In this document: piece by piece, positions 1 through 14,526 of the stretch
How the letters are laid out: each line of letters opens with the position of its first letter
Numbering within the stretch: the first letter of the stretch is position 1
Source of the DNA: Gryllus longicercus
Taxonomy: Eukaryota; Arthropoda; Insecta; Orthoptera; Gryllidae
Length of the DNA: 64,000 nucleotides
NCBI GenBank assembly: GCA_038098605.1
Contig: JAZDUA010000585.1
Span: forward strand, 50,001-114,000
Direction of reading: 5' to 3'
Notes under the pieces: model-generated
The model's database searches: none
What the model saw: the letters and a program-made list of their open reading frames with translations, nothing else
Told to the model about the DNA's origin: nothing
Made by a program: the position numbers and the translations under genes

Positions 1-1292
1 ACCCTGTTATTTACGATCCACACTTATAATCCAAGCTAGTGTTTTAACTAACCAGTTATGCTGTTTGACCAACATTCTTCATTCACACTTGAATAATGTG
101 TGTCAAGTATTGTGTGTTTTTATGTTAAATGTTGTGTGTAATTTCTTAAAACCTTATAACCAGTAGTGTATATTTATAACTGTAATCATAACATGCAATC
201 ATTTTAATTGTCATTTTCTTTATTGGTTATAAAGTTCAAATTTACTTAAATATAAACTCGTGAATACGTTCATTTACTCTTTTGTGATATAACATATACT
301 AATGTAATTATACTGTTTTCAGAAAATAAGATCTTTAGTGGATAATGTATTAGAAAATCTACAAGTTGTGATTGAAATAGGATATTGTTTGAATTGTTTA
401 TTGAAAGTCTTTATGTGTTTAATACCTAATCAGTATTTAATTTTTATTTATAGCAGTATTTAATGAGATTATTAAATGAGCTCATTAAATTAGCTCAGTT
501 AATGAGCTCATTAAATTTGTAAATATAAAATTATGTAATATTAACACCGGATAATGCATGTATCTTGAAAGATCTTAAATATTGATATGTATATTCATAA
601 ATGCATGAATAGGAAGGAGTGTGTTAAAATAAATTACTTTCGAAATAAAATTAATTTGCAAAAAATTCTTTGTAAATCAGTTAGTGTTGTAGAAATTAAA
701 ATTTGTCCAAAATTGGAATGTTAAATATACCAAAAATGTTTGCATCTAATTGTGTACAATTTTCAAAAGTGAAAAGAACGTTTTATTTATTCCCAATATC
801 TTTAGTTTCTTAATAAACGGGCATCTTTTCAAAAGTATATTGTGATTTTGGCCAAAATTACTAATGAAATGCAGAAATTATTTTTATGCATTTATGTGAA
901 TGATATGAATACACGTTTTTATTACTCCAAAATCAATATTTTTCTTCTAAACAGTGAACATAGATTATGGTGCACAAGCTCATTGTTCAGAAAAATCTTC
1001 AAAGTGAATTTTTTTTTTTTTTTACTTCTGAAAACCAAATGTTTTGGAAGATAAGCCAAAATGTTTCATGTTCTTAATTATCTTCCTTTCAAATTATTTC
1101 TTTCAAATAGAATTGTAAAGTGTCTTGTTCTGATGATTGTGCTGTTTAATATTTTGTGTTTATATATTGACTCAGACATGCGAATAATTTCATTGTGAAT
1201 TCTGTTATTAGTATTTTTTATTTCAATATTTCTGTCAGTTTTAATGATGAGATGTGCTTGTAGAGTGATTTACTTTTTTCATAATTTTCTAG
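1..1292 (+). other. Intron of the Lmtk-like gene (partial)
   Basis: This AT-rich stretch precedes the first recognisable exon of the Lmtk-like gene. It ends in a good acceptor (ttttctag) at 1292. I see no coding exon, RNA gene or clear transposon in it. A small palindromic cluster of 'gagctcattaaat' words lies at about 475-520. Confidence 0.6.
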
Positions 1293-4200
1293 CCATTTGA
1301 GGGCCACTCGGAATTTGGAATGGAAGTTATTGCAGAGGAAGAAGAAGATGAAGATGATGATGAAGAGGATGATGGTAGCATGAGCTCTGAGAGTGGAACT
1401 GAATTTATTCCTTCTGCATGGAATAGTGAAGCAACTCCTAATAGGTCTGCTCTTCGGAGCCCAGATAAGAAACAGGTGATTCAATTGAGTAATATCCAGA
1501 CAGAATTGGGCCTCCATTTATTTAACTATTAAACAAAATTCTAGTGTGTTAAATTATTTTTCATTCACACATTCACAGAACTCCTTTTTAAAACTGTATA
1601 TAAAGTTCAAAAAGAACAAAAAAGTTCTTTGTTCTCATGTTTTGACTGAAAGAAATTTTTATTTTTTATTTACTTAACCCTCAACTGGTAACTTCTTTTC
1701 TTTGACATTAATAGTAACCTCAATCTCTGATATCCCTACATATTTATTTCAATTGTATTATTAGAAGTTGCTTAAAAAATATTTTCTAATTGGTTTTAGT
1801 AATACATGCAACATTACAATAATGAATTGCAATTAACTGGAAATAATTTTGGTAACACCATGGTGCAGATCTATGGGAAAGGAAATGAGGGTAATTTCCC
1901 CTCTCAAAATTTTTCACTAACTATTAATTTTAACTCGATACAAAACTTTCAAGCAAAAATATTTTTGAATAATCTGTAATATGACACATTCAACCAAAAC
2001 ATTTGGAATAAGAAAACTTTCCCCTTCCAAAATACATCTCTAGACCCCTCCCTGCAAAGAGAATTGACATTCAGAAAATTTATAACCAAACATTTTTCTG
2101 AAAATTACTTAGCAAAAGAAACGTACTTCAGGAATATGACCATATAAAAATGTAATGTATTACATTCTAGTGGTGTGTTTGTGTGTGTAATATATATTAA
2201 AACACACACATGTATTCCTACATGAAATTTATACTGCATGTAGTATAGTAAATTGTACTCTAGTAGAGTATAGAATATCATCATAGCTGATATTGCAAAA
2301 AGTTTTACTACTTGTAATCTGAGAAGTTAGTGTTATCAGTTAAAGGTTAACAATATATTTTGATGATTAAAAGTTGCTATATAAACTTTAATCTGAGACA
2401 CTTATTTTTTATAAATGGAGCTTCAATTCTAATCATGAGTAACTCTTTGAAAAAGTTAACAGGAAAGTTAACTTTTATTATTCAATACAAAGTTTCTTTT
2501 TAACTTTTTTCTACTCCAGCTTATTAGCTTATATTTATCTTAATTTCTTTTCTTCGTTATTCTATTTTCATTTGAAAAGAGAACTTAACATTTTATTGTT
2601 TGCTTGGTTGCAAATTTAAACTATTTTGACCAACAAAAATAATCAATTAATGTTTATTTTATAACCCTTATACTTATTTATTTTCTCTTGTGAGAAACAT
2701 CTGAGGGATTCTTACAACCATGAAGACTGTCCTCCTTTCTGAGAGTGGACTAGCATTGCAACTTGTATTGAAATAAATGTTGAAATAAGAAACTCTTGCC
2801 GTAAGAAGCTCTTGCCATTTGAACTAATGAAATTAAATGTGAAACATCCATTTAATTTTAATACTACAGCCTAAAAAAGTAGTCTAGAGATAGAACTGTA
2901 AAACTACATATTATGACATGCATTTGGCTCTCAATTACAATACGTGGCTGTGTTTTTATCAAGGTCTAGGTACTTCAGGATCTTTAGGCAAAAAATATTT
3001 AATTGTTCTGTAGTAAACATTCTAAATTAGTTATTGAAGACATTTCTGGGCTTTATGATGTTAAGGCACAGCATTTAAAGTGCCTGAATGCCTAAGTCAC
3101 CAGCAGGGTCTGAAATAGCCTGTTCAGTAGTAATTAAAACCATAAAAAAATAATTTGAAAGCGTTCCAGGTCAGGATTTTGAATTGAAAACTCTATTAAA
3201 TATTAAATATAAATTGTTACCTTGGCTCCACTCTGCATCCGAAGAGGAAGGGGGAATTAATGTACTGACGGTTATTTCAGTATAAAAATATGCATCCACC
3301 AACTTCAAGAGTTGAAATTAAAAGATCATTTTCTACTTATAAAAAATATGAGTCAAAATATAATTGATGTTTTAGCACTTACACATGTCTATTCCTTTTA
3401 GTAATTCATACACGTGCTTTTCATAAAATAGTTTGAATTAAAATAAAATTAATGTTAAAAAGGTATTGTCATTTTAATTTTTACTATCTATGGAAAAAAT
3501 TATATATGAATTTGGAATAGAAGTTATAGCTATAACTATAGTTATAAGTTACAGCCTATATGAGGAATATAGGCTATAGCCTATTTTCATGTTTTAAGAG
3601 ACTATTTAAGATGACTAAATAGAATATTTTTATGCCTATAAATCTAATGTCTACTAATGATCCAGTTTTGCCAAGTTCTGGAAATTTACAAACCGTCATA
3701 TTTTTAATAATATAAAATAAAATAATTTGAAAGTGTTGTAAGTGAATACAAGTTATTTCAAATTACATAATTTTATATTGCAGGTCTAAAGATTTATAGT
3801 CAGTATTCACATTTAAATTCGTTTTTATTATCTAATTGATTATCTACTTAATCTCTATTAAATTAACTTTTTTTTATTCTCATATCTCACTTTTTTTATT
3901 CACCTACTTTGCTTGTTTATTTTAAAAAGCTATGTAACCCATACCTAAGAAATTGATTAATGGACAGTCGTGTCCTATCTGTAATTACTTTTGGCTGCTT
4001 CGTATGCATTTTGTGTTGATTTCAGTATAATTTCAGTAATTTTTGTAACTTGTTTTGTGCTGCGGTAGGAAATTGATGACTTATATGTAAGTATAAGAGT
4101 GCTTCAGTTTATATTTTAAAATTAATGCAATTTGTTTAAAATGTAAATATTGCTTTTTTAAAAATTGGAAAGAATATGGATTAAGGTGAAAGTGCAGCTT

Positions 4201-6492
4201 TCCTTCACTGTTTTCTTTGTGAAAACCACTGAAAAACCAAGTTTTTTATGGATGTTCATCACTTGATGGATACATATCACTTTGGTAAAATATTATAGTT
4301 TAATATGTTCTTTTCAGGAACAAAAGAAAAATGTGTCTTTCAAGAAACAGAAATATCACTGTGTTTATGAATATCCCCGAGAGGCCAGTGATTCTGAAAG
4401 TGAAGGCACTGATTCACCTTCCCGAAGACGATGGGATTTGTATCAGCCTGATGTAGATTATGCTAGTTACGCAGGTAAGTAATTAGTTTTTAAAAAGGGT
4501 TTGTACATACTCACTTAATTCGCTCACAAAGACTTGCACTTTTTCTCCAGCACTGCATCATGAATCCCTAGTTACATAAATCACTGTTCCTCTGGTATAT
4601 GTAATTGTCATTGTTACTCGAGGTTCTCTGTTTTGTTGACTATATAATCTTCTCAGATGAGTTTTTAAAAAACTTATAGCATGTGTACTCTGTGTTTTTG
4701 ATGTTAAAAGAATTTATTCTAGATATATTCAGCAAATTAATAAAGTTTCAACAGAATTTGAGTAGCATTGACATGATTTCCAAGGAAAATGTTATAATCT
4801 TTCTCGCAGATATTTTTCAATGTGGTAATTTGGTGTCTAAATGGGGAAACAAGAGAAATTATTGCTAACACACTAATCCCATGAGCTGATAGATCAGAGT
4901 GCTGAGCAGTAAAGATTTCATTCAAAACTTTGAATGTGCGCATGCTAATTTTCTTTGGGATGGCAGCTCCAAACTAAGCTCCATTGCTGCATGTGCCTTT
5001 GCTGTCATTGTTAAGACTGGGAGCTGATGGAAGGGGACGTGGCTGAGTCTTCAGGGCCTGACATAGACACGGACCCTGAGTTGCCCCAGGCCCAGCCGAC
5101 TCAGACCTTTGACTTCTACAAGCTCAGCAATGTGGACTGTGACCTTAGTGCTGGTGAGTGACCTATACAGAGCAGTGAATCAAGGATGTTGCATCAACAT
5201 GAATAGTAAGGCAATTTGTTAGTGACCTTTCTGAAATCAAATAAACACTAATAAGAATAAAACTGTTTTACTGGCTTTTTTAACTTGGAGACTTAAAAGT
5301 GAAAATTTGTAGGATATGAAAAGGAGACAACACTTTTGTCGTAAATCTGTAGGTTATGGGAATTAATACTCCATCTTAATTTGAGTTCTTTAAATTATTC
5401 TTACTTCATCTGCAACATGTAAATAACATCACAAAGTTTGATAGTATTTGCTAATTTGTACTTTGGAGAGCACTGCTAAACTTTTTCCCAATCTTACAAG
5501 ATAATATCTGTTGTCTGTAACAAGGGATGCTAAATTAGAATTACCTTTTCTCTCTGCTTTTGTCCACATGTTACAAACAATTTTACTGCTGTCCTTGTCT
5601 TTGCATCAGCATTTTACTTCCTTTTTGCATCATGGTTTTGGGCAAATATTTGTCACTGAATGTTCACTCATGGATACATTTGTTTAAATGCAGTTCATGC
5701 TCTGTTTGATCTTAAATTTTCATTTTGTATTAACTTTTGGCAGGTGTAATGTCGGAAGATGGAGAGTTCTACATTAGCAGTTCTGCTCGCCCTTTCCAAT
5801 TCAGCGGGACAAACTCTGACATGTTTGGAGGGAATGGGAGCGAGTTCTTTCCTGGTCAACTGTATCGGTCTTCAAATGATGAAGATCTTTCAGCGCCTCC
5901 CACAGAAATTGCAGATGTTAGTTTAGAGTTCCTACCCTTTGATGTGGAAATTGATAGTAGAGATGAAGTTTCAAAATGTAGTGAAGAAACCAATGAAAAT
6001 GCCTCAAATATGAAAGAGGAATGCAGTGACAATCATACAAATGCTACAGTTACACTAGTTGAAATCCAGCAAGTTTCTCCTATGACTGAAGATATACCAA
6101 ATGAGAGTGTCATTGACGATGATCCGGGAGAAACATGTGTACAAAATACCTCAACAAATTTTACGAAGGAACCAGAATCACCTGGTTCTCCTCTTGATTC
6201 ATCTCCTACATCTCCATTATCCCCAACTTCAGGACTGGGTGAGTTGCGACATACTAGAGACAGGTTGAAACTTGACTTGCCAACTTCTGGTTCAGCATTT
6301 GTTTTGGAACCTCCAGCTTTGAATAAGCGTCGTTCTGTTGAAACAATAAAAGGTGAAGCTTCTCTTCTTGACAGTGGAGAAGAAACAGAAGATAGTGGAA
6401 TTGAATCCAGCAATGGTACAAACTCTTCTAAAACCTCTAAACATGTTGGAACATTGTCTAATCTTGGTGTTATGAATTCTGGTAAAGTGTGA
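1293..6492 (+). CDS. C-terminal part of a lemur tyrosine kinase-like protein (Lmtk), 3' exons only
   Basis: Exons read 1293-1475, 4318-4474, 5016-5153 and 5744-6492 (TGA). Their phases agree (0, then 1, 1), giving 408 residues in the window. A possible 18-nt microexon at 4069-4086 would add six residues. The kinase domain would lie upstream, outside the window. The visible tail has a long Glu/Asp run, then 'ALRSPDKK', then KKNVSFKKQKYHCVYEYPRE, then acidic Ser-rich low-complexity sequence. The K-x-VSF element fits the RVxF docking motif for protein phosphatase 1. The order 'LRS... KK.VSF... Y.Y..E' resembles the conserved C-terminal segment of vertebrate LMTK proteins, which also carries a KAVSF motif. 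LMTKs are membrane-anchored kinases that bind PP1 and act in endosomal traffic. The assignment rests on this short region, so another PP1-binding scaffold remains possible. Confidence 0.55.
4069..4086 (+). other. Candidate 18-nt microexon of the Lmtk-like gene
   Basis: The 18 nt between an acceptor AG (gcggtag) and a perfect donor (gtaagtat) encode EIDDLY. Both ends are phase 0, matching the flanking exons, so it can be included or skipped without a frame change. Inclusion places an acidic E-x-D-D-L stretch just before the KKNVSF motif. As I remember the family, vertebrate LMTKs have a similar 'EDLE' before KKKAVSF. No transcript evidence is available here. Confidence 0.4.
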
Positions 6493-9400
6493 AATTACTT
6501 CATGCCTGTCCCATGCTTAAACAGGATGTGTGTATATGTAGTAATTCTTGTAATTTTTGTTACATTTAAACAAGAACCATATTGCAGGTGTAAAATGCAA
6601 TACCATTTTCACATAATAATGAAGAACAGAACATCAGAATCAGTCTGCTTTGGATATTCATGAAATATTTTGTATCAGTGAGTCAAATTGTGGTTAGTGG
6701 CATCTCATTTGATGTCATACTTAAAATGATATAGGACTCTTGAATACATCTGGTACCGTAGATAATTTTTAGAAAATTTGTAACATAATAAAAATGAAAG
6801 AAATGGAAAGTATCATGTCGAAATACATGATAAATGTCAGAATAGCGGGAGATGTACTCCATGTCCATAAGAAAATGAACTGTTCTTCAGGGAGAAATAT
6901 AAGTTGAAATGCACCCAGCAAGCACACAACCTTAACAAAGATTGTGTTGGTGACAGTGGGCTTCTTTACAGTAAAATTACAAATCTTTGCTTAATTGTGA
7001 TAGTTTACAAGTAGACAAACTGAAAAATGCAGCTATGAAGAAAACAGTCTATTGTCCTTGCCTCTGTCACCCACTAACTATATTTCTACTGTAATGTGCA
7101 ACCACTGAGCAACGACAGAAATTATTACTGTCACTAGTTAGGTGGCCTGACTTGTGGTAGACACTCTTAGTCTGTGATAGAGATTTTCTCTGAAGTTGAG
7201 TTTAAAAGAATTACATGATTTGTTGTTTTACAGAGATATTATAAAATACTTATTTACATTTGGGGGGTACTAAAAATACAATACATGTTTAATTAGAAGG
7301 AAGATACGCTTTAAGGACAAACAGAAGTGAGTGTAAATAGAAAGTTCTATGGTTTGTATGGAGAAGGAGAAAATACAGTCCTAGTTTCAGGGAAATCTTC
7401 CACATATCTATATTTTGCTGCACAGCAGGTACTACATACATGCTACTCGCAAAGTATGTGTGTATGAATTCTGAGCTCATAACATTCCAATATTGTATCA
7501 CTAGTATACAACACATCTGAAAATGAGCAATAACAGTATAAATATTTCATGTTAATTCTGGTGTTACACAAAAAAATATTTCATATTATTCTCTTCAGTA
7601 ACCCTCTTTAACTTTATCTGATGGTATAGGAAGTTGGCATACATTTCCTCTCTGCTGTCACTGTATTTTAGTAGCATTTATGATGCAAGACATCAATATG
7701 CTACAAAGAGCACAGCTGACAATACCGTTAATCTTCGCATGCATACTAATTTTTGGTCTTTGTACAAATTAGAATTACACATATGTATATCATGTCTCTA
7801 TTTTTCTATTTATTCAAAATCGTATGTACCCATTTGTATATATATATATGAACTGTCTGTGCATCAGCACCCAAATTTTACACTTATATTTCATGTACTA
7901 CCATCTGTTCACTATGTAAATATTGCAGTTGGTATTTTACCAGTTCATGGTACAAATATTGATTTCAAAGCAGATTTATTTTTATTATGCTGCATTTACT
8001 TGCATAATTCTTACATTATCAAATTTTGTGTTGTTCATGGTAGCACCTTAGAAACTGTTTCTTATGTTATTGTTATTCATAATGGATGCCTTAATTGTAT
8101 ATTTATTTATAAAAAATAATCGAAAAAGTTAGTGGAGCTGAAAAAGTATAGTGTGGGGCTGCATTATTTGTAAATATGTATAGTCGTAATCCATTATTTG
8201 ATGATAAATGTGATAGTTATGTCAGTAACTGCAGTTCTTTCTGAAAATGTAACATGGTGTATGACATGTTGACAGTTGAATTTATTTGGGATAGTGAAAG
8301 AGTTGTGTGTTACGCTTTATGAGAATAAGTTTCATTATTTTCTATATTTTGTTATCCTCTACCTTTTTTCTCTTAGCTCTTATAATGTAATATGTATGTG
8401 TGTATGTATTGGCTTGTGTAACATCAAGTGACTCAACAAAATTTTTCCATTCACTTTGCTTTTTATAAATAATTTATGTTTGTTCATCTGTTCTCATTAT
8501 GTAAACATAAAAATATTTTTTATCACTTTGCATTCTCTTAATATGTACAATTTTCAAAAATGACTTCCCTGAAAACGTTTCTGAAAATTTTGCTGAATCA
8601 ATATTATATTGTAATTCGAATGAAAAAAAAAAAAAAGGTATTTATTTCGTAAATTGATCCAACCATAACTTACCCTGACCAGAAATTGAATCCAGGTCTC
8701 CTAGTTTATGCTCAGTTGCTTTCTCTGAGCTAACCAACCAACCAACCAATACTTTGAACAAGCTTTAGGTCCATAATATTGCCCATGTATTTGATATTCT
8801 ATTGTCACCATTCTGATACTTTTATAGATGGGGTAGCCTTAAAGGTAATAGAGTAGTGACAATTAAAAGTAGTTGCTTTGATGGTGTGAGATAAAGTTGT
8901 CTTCTTTGTTCCATCACTTCTAGTTATTGTCACAAATCAATATTGAAACTTAATTTTTATTCTTCTTTTTCTTTTGGGGAAAAACACACTCATCTGCATT
9001 GCTAGAGGAAAGTCATGATACATTTCATTGTTTGTATCTGTAAAAAGTTTCCAAAATTGTTGAACATTTGTTGTTGTTGACGTTATTGCCACATCTATTT
9101 CTGTTGAAAAATAATTTAAAAATTGGATTCAGTACATCCTTTTGTATTACACGCTAGTGATTCAAGGTCTGTATTGCATTGTTTATACATTACAGTAGTG
9201 ATTCTAATATTGTTATATTAAAATTATAATCATAGTTATCTTAAATAACTTTGTACATGTCAGTATAATTATAGTTTGTTAATAACTCCTTCTGTATTTT
9301 TTGATAGACAACAATCTTCAAAACATTTCCCTGGAGATTCTATGTTGTGCATTAGAATATCTGTATTTTATCTTTTGACATTAAAATCTCATTTTTGTTG

Positions 9401-12302
9401 TACAGTTTTGCCAGTAGTTGTTGGTCAATTCAGACTTTTTGTTCTGTGTTAAATAGAAGAGTATATAATGAAGCCGTCCAATTTGTGGGTGCTGAAAAAT
9501 ATCTAAGGATATTTGTTGGAGTGTGTAATGATGAGACTGCATATTACGGCATAGTTCTTTGATCTTCAAAATGTTGGTATTGTTATTTATATCAACATTA
9601 ATCATAAATTTTGTGAATCATTGATCTGTAAGCCAAGTATCTGATCAGATTATTTTGGTTAAAATATAATTTCCTTCCAATGATATATTTGCAATACAAA
9701 TATATATATCTTTGATTGCATTGTATAATTTATTTCTATAAATTATGATTTCACACAGGTTAGTGGGCATGCAAGTTTATATCTGGCCTTGCGATTGTAT
9801 CCAAGTTCATTCAAATAAATGTTTGCTTATGTTCACAATTAAATTTAATACTGCCATTAATTTTCTTTCCTTGGAATCTGACAATGAGATTTGCCTCATA
9901 TTTTAGTGACATTAATAAGAATTCTCTTTAATACCCCTAAAGGGATGCCAAGGAGTTATAATTCCTTTATGAACAAAAAAAAAACTATGTTGTGAAAGTT
10001 CTCAAGAATTGTCTTAAGAAGTATATTACAATCAAAAAATGATAAAGTGAAAAGTCAGCTATCTTTTGAGTCGACCTATTTCCTGAAGTTAGATTGAGTG
10101 ATGTTTTGTGTTTTTTTAAATTTCCATTCGAATTTCTTTTTAGTGCAACTATATTGATTTTAAATATTTAATTAAATATGAATTCACCTCCCTTGCTTTG
10201 CCATTGCATTCATTCACTTTCTTTCAGGAGAGTTAAAAAGTCAAAACTTGCATGTATTATGTGCATTGACTCTTTACTCACAATCAGAAATAATTTATTT
10301 TTGTATAAGAAATCATCATGGAATTTTTTATGGGTGCATAATTTACTTGAGATGTTTATTTAAAAAAAGTATTCTTACAAGGTATACTGAAAGTATTTTT
10401 CAAAAAGATACCAATATTACCAAACATTCATGAACTATTCCTTTTGTTTTTCTGTAAGTTTAAATGAAAATTAGAAATAATCAGAAACATAATTATACTG
10501 TAAATTTAATGGTTGTGTTGAGATGGAAAGAGTATAATTAAGAAAGAGAGTCTCACTGAACTCAGTTTTGTAGTCCTTGAAATAAAGGCTGATGAACAGA
10601 TTACAATATATAGGACTTTGCTATTCTGTACTAATTTGTTAATTTATTAAAAATTATTTGTTAATTGGTTTTACTTTTTTATGCAGGGTATATTTTGGAA
10701 ATGTAAATGCAAGAATTCACATTTAGAATAATTTTTAAAGATATATGTACAGAAAATGTGTACAGAATGTACAAAGTGATTGAATTTGAACTATTCATGG
10801 TGATTTGGTGAACGTTTGTATGAATTTTTGATATTATGTGCAGTTTCAGAATACATATGTAATAAGCTGAATGTGAAATTGATTGTGTATTTAACAGTTA
10901 TACACATCAAGTTGACCAGCAACACATGTCAAAAGCATTTGTAAAGATTTTGATTTGCTTGTTTACATTTTTGGTAAACTTTCTTTCAAAAAATAAGGAG
11001 TATAGTGAATAATCTTATTTAATGAAAAATCAGATTATCTTTAATCATAAATTATTAGAACACAAAATACCATGTTTACATTTGTGAAATCCAGTTTCCT
11101 CATTTGTTAGAAGACTTTTCCTCTTTTTTGCTTCATTAATGAAAGCATGTACAAAGGTTTCATGATAAAATGTTTGATAAATAAATAAAATATGGAGCAG
11201 TGACAAAACATTCCTGAAATAAGATTCTGAAACAATAAAATTTGTTTCTGAATCTTCAAGGGTAATAAAGCATACTACTCCTTTTAGACCACATCTGAAT
11301 TAAGAAATATTTCTGTGTAGTATATAATTCAGAAGTTTTTAATTTCTTTTTTTTTTTATTATTATTATTATTATGTTATTCTGAAACCTACAAAAGATGG
11401 TGCAACTTTGATGAAAGAATTTTACTTTTAGGAGATTCCCAATTTATTACACCAGTACCCCTTTTGGGTGAGGAGTCCTTTCACATATTAATGATTAGCA
11501 AACAACTCTTGTTCCTTTGATCTATTGAATTTATATGAATCAAAATCAGTTTTAGAGATTTATTTATTCTTTAAAAAATCTTTAAATGTCAAATAAACAA
11601 GAAAAACAGTAATATTATCGTTAATGCCAAATTAAGTAAGCAAATTAATGAAGAGTGGTACATGGTTGGATATGTTTGGGAACCCTATTTTATGAATTTG
11701 CGTTTCATGCTAATATCTTAAAATTAAGGCTTAACATGTGATAGTGTCAAGTTAATTTGTTGTTAATGCTAAGTATTACCCTTTTTGAAAATTTCAGTAA
11801 AAATTTTGTATCTGTGTACATAAATAAGAACATCAAAGATGTCACAAATGGTGTAGTGAATGGTACTTTGAAAGTAATTTGTTTTAACATATCAATTGAT
11901 ACACATTTCTGCTGATAAATTTCATTTGCTGTATTATTAGATTAGTCATTGTGTTTTGCTAATACACCATTTTTCATGAATTATTTTTACAGCTCTTGTC
12001 TCTGGTATTTATTATGTGTGAAGTATAAAAAGAACCCCAGATTCAGAATTTATCTCCTGACAAATTACCTGGAATTATTTAAATTATGAATATACATATA
12101 TTAATTTGTAATTTGGTCATGTAATACTAGACTACTGTGTCCTGGCCACAAGACTTCTTCAGATATTATAGTTATAGTTACTTGGAGTGCCTCATTTTCA
12201 GCTGGGTGTGTGGGAAAAGAATATTGCAGAACAGGTGACTTGGAATAGTGCACATACTGGCATGTAAATTTGTATACATACAGACAGTTTAGCATAAATA
12301 AA
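6493..12302 (+). other. Probable long 3' UTR and downstream flank of the Lmtk-like gene
   Basis: AT-rich sequence with no convincing coding exon. Many AATAAA signals occur, for example at 6787-6792 and 12297-12302, so the true cleavage site cannot be chosen. An open frame of about 160 codons at 7634-8119 has no recognisable domain and a composition typical of translated AT-rich DNA. I see no RNA gene. A short (ATT)n run lies near 11353-11375. Confidence 0.4.
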
Positions 12303-12456
12303 CAAATTTATCGCTCAATTTCTGAATCTGTTTATTTCTGTGGTTTTTGTTATATTATGTATTTTTTTAATATTTCAAAGGAATTCTGCTCTTCAAGTTC
12401 ATAAATAAGGTTATATTAAAAAAAAAAATTTAAGTAGTAATATTATACCCCAAATA

Positions 12457-12457
<1 letters not shown>

Positions 12458-12549
<92 letters not shown>
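12458..12549. repeat. (AT)n microsatellite
   Basis: About 45 uninterrupted TA dinucleotides. Such tracts are prone to slippage and assembly error. Confidence 0.95.
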
Positions 12550-12551
<2 letters not shown>

Positions 12552-12839
12552 AAAATTATAAATAACTTTATTTGTAATTATTATTATAATTGAAACAAAA
12601 GTGTCCATGGTTAAAACATTAATAGGGAGACAGAGCTTTATTCATGAGGGGAAAAATTATGTTCCGACTGCGAGTATGAGAAGTAATATTTCCATGTGAT
12701 TAAAGCTCAGTTAAACCGTGTGTCATGAGCAGCGGCAGGATTCAGGAAGCCCTCAATGTTATGACTTCTTTTTTTAATATACTTAGAAAGGATCTTCAAA
12801 TTATATTAGATTAGTTTATAGTTAGACCATAGATTAATT

Positions 12840-14145
12840 AGTATTCACCCATGGTTAGACCGCTTCCCGTGGACCAATCGAAATATATGAAGTGTCATTC
12901 GACACGTTTCGGAATCCTGGTGGGGAACTGATAATTTGTTATTGGATCTGACGCGAAGATTCTAAGAAATTTCCAAAAACGTGTTTTTGCGTGATTTAAC
13001 GCAGTAATCTTAGTGAGTATGCAGCGAATTAAACCAACGCCACCCAAGTAGATCTATGCTATGTAGGTTACGTTGAAAGCGACACGTGCATCGCCGCGCA
13101 ACAGATTTAATTTAATTTGCATCCGTATTAACGTATTTTTTAAAATACATTTGCAAAAACCTACGAACAGTATTGCCTTGGAACTTTTTGAACTCGAAGA
13201 ACTTACGTTAAATTCGGAGAAAACCCACTGTGAGGAATGCTGCAGATGCACATTAACGTTCTTACGTTACTATTACATTACGTCGACTATTCACATTTAC
13301 ATTCTTAAGCGTGAAAAAAATTATTTTTAAATTAATGTGAGTAACAACTTATTCTTAATAAAACGTAATACGTTATTCACATAAACATACAAAACAGTTA
13401 CCTTTTAATTTTTATGTAGATTCGCTTATAAAATTATAAATAGAGCAATTGCAGAAGTAAAAATGAACACAATTAGACTCACTTTGAGGAGTTTTAATCT
13501 CTTCAAAAATCAGGGGACAAAAATGTGGAAGTGTTAAGCAAATCCGGGGTAGAATACAATGTAGTTGTAGAAGATTTTGCGACAGAAGTTTCAGAACAAA
13601 TTGATGGTAATGATGATCTTATTAGAGAATAACGCTGAAGAGCAGCTTGGAGATGGTATATTTGAGCATATTAGCAAAAAAACGGGGGGAAATGTAGCTG
13701 TACTAAATTCTAGCCATTCAGCATCATTCGTACCAGCAAGTACTTTCCGGCGTTTATAATTTTGAAATTGCAATATTGCCAGTTCATATCCCCTACGGAA
13801 GTAACACACAAGGCCATTTGGGATTGGAAATGTTTGAACAGGAGTAAAACATTATTCGCTTCTAGGATTCATTGGTATGGCCAATGTTAGAGACTGTAAG
13901 AACCTATTTGAACAAAAATATGGATGACATGAATTTTCAACACATGAAAACACTTTTAAAACGTATTTATTAGTTTGTAGAGTCGGCGACGCCACACTCA
14001 ACTAGCATATAGTTTTTTGAGTAACTGCGAGTATGCGTGTGTGCGGATCCGTCACTCACGGTTGAACCAATCAAGACATACGAGGTGTCATTCAACGGGC
14101 CTTGGTCTCCTGCTGGAGAACTGATGATTTGTTTAGATTTATTTA
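12840..14145 (+). repeat. Diverged direct repeat bounding unidentified mobile-like DNA
   Basis: A segment at about 12870-12945 (ccaatcgaaatatatgaag, then 'gtgtcattc', then 'ggtggggaactgataattt') recurs in diverged form, same orientation, at about 14066-14140 (ccaatcaagacatacgagg, 'tgtcattc', 'gctggagaactgatgattt'). The roughly 1.2 kb between the copies holds only short open frames with no recognised domain. The arrangement could be worn LTRs or two fragments of one dispersed repeat. The family is not identified. Confidence 0.4.
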
Positions 14146-14526
14146 GTCAAAAAACAGTGTGTGACGTATGGGGAAGAAGATCATCTACGCACCTTTTCTT
14201 GAGTTCCAGAACCCCTTTCCATCATTTTAACTATAAATAGTTGAAAGATGAGTAAAAGTTAAAGATAAATAAATAAAATTTATAAATTCATGGAATTATC
14301 AACATTTAAAAAACTAGACATTTTCGTTCCCTACATATAGAAAACTTATTTGAAACGGTAAACAAATTGCAGATTTGATTTTTCTGCATTGCTAACGAAA
14401 TAGTAACTCGCCCTTTCCTCTACTCCTACCACTATTAAAACAATTTATACAAACAAAAGGAGAGTGCAACAAATCGTGCGCATAGTGAAGCTACATTTAC
14501 GTCCAGAGGCAAAACAAGGGACCACA

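Noticed and set aside
6033..6413. 126-codon minus-strand frame
   Set aside because: Antisense shadow of the last Lmtk-like exon.
7634..8119. 161-codon open frame downstream of the Lmtk-like stop
   Set aside because: No domain, rich in residues encoded by AT-rich codons, located in a probable 3' UTR, and no splice or promoter support.
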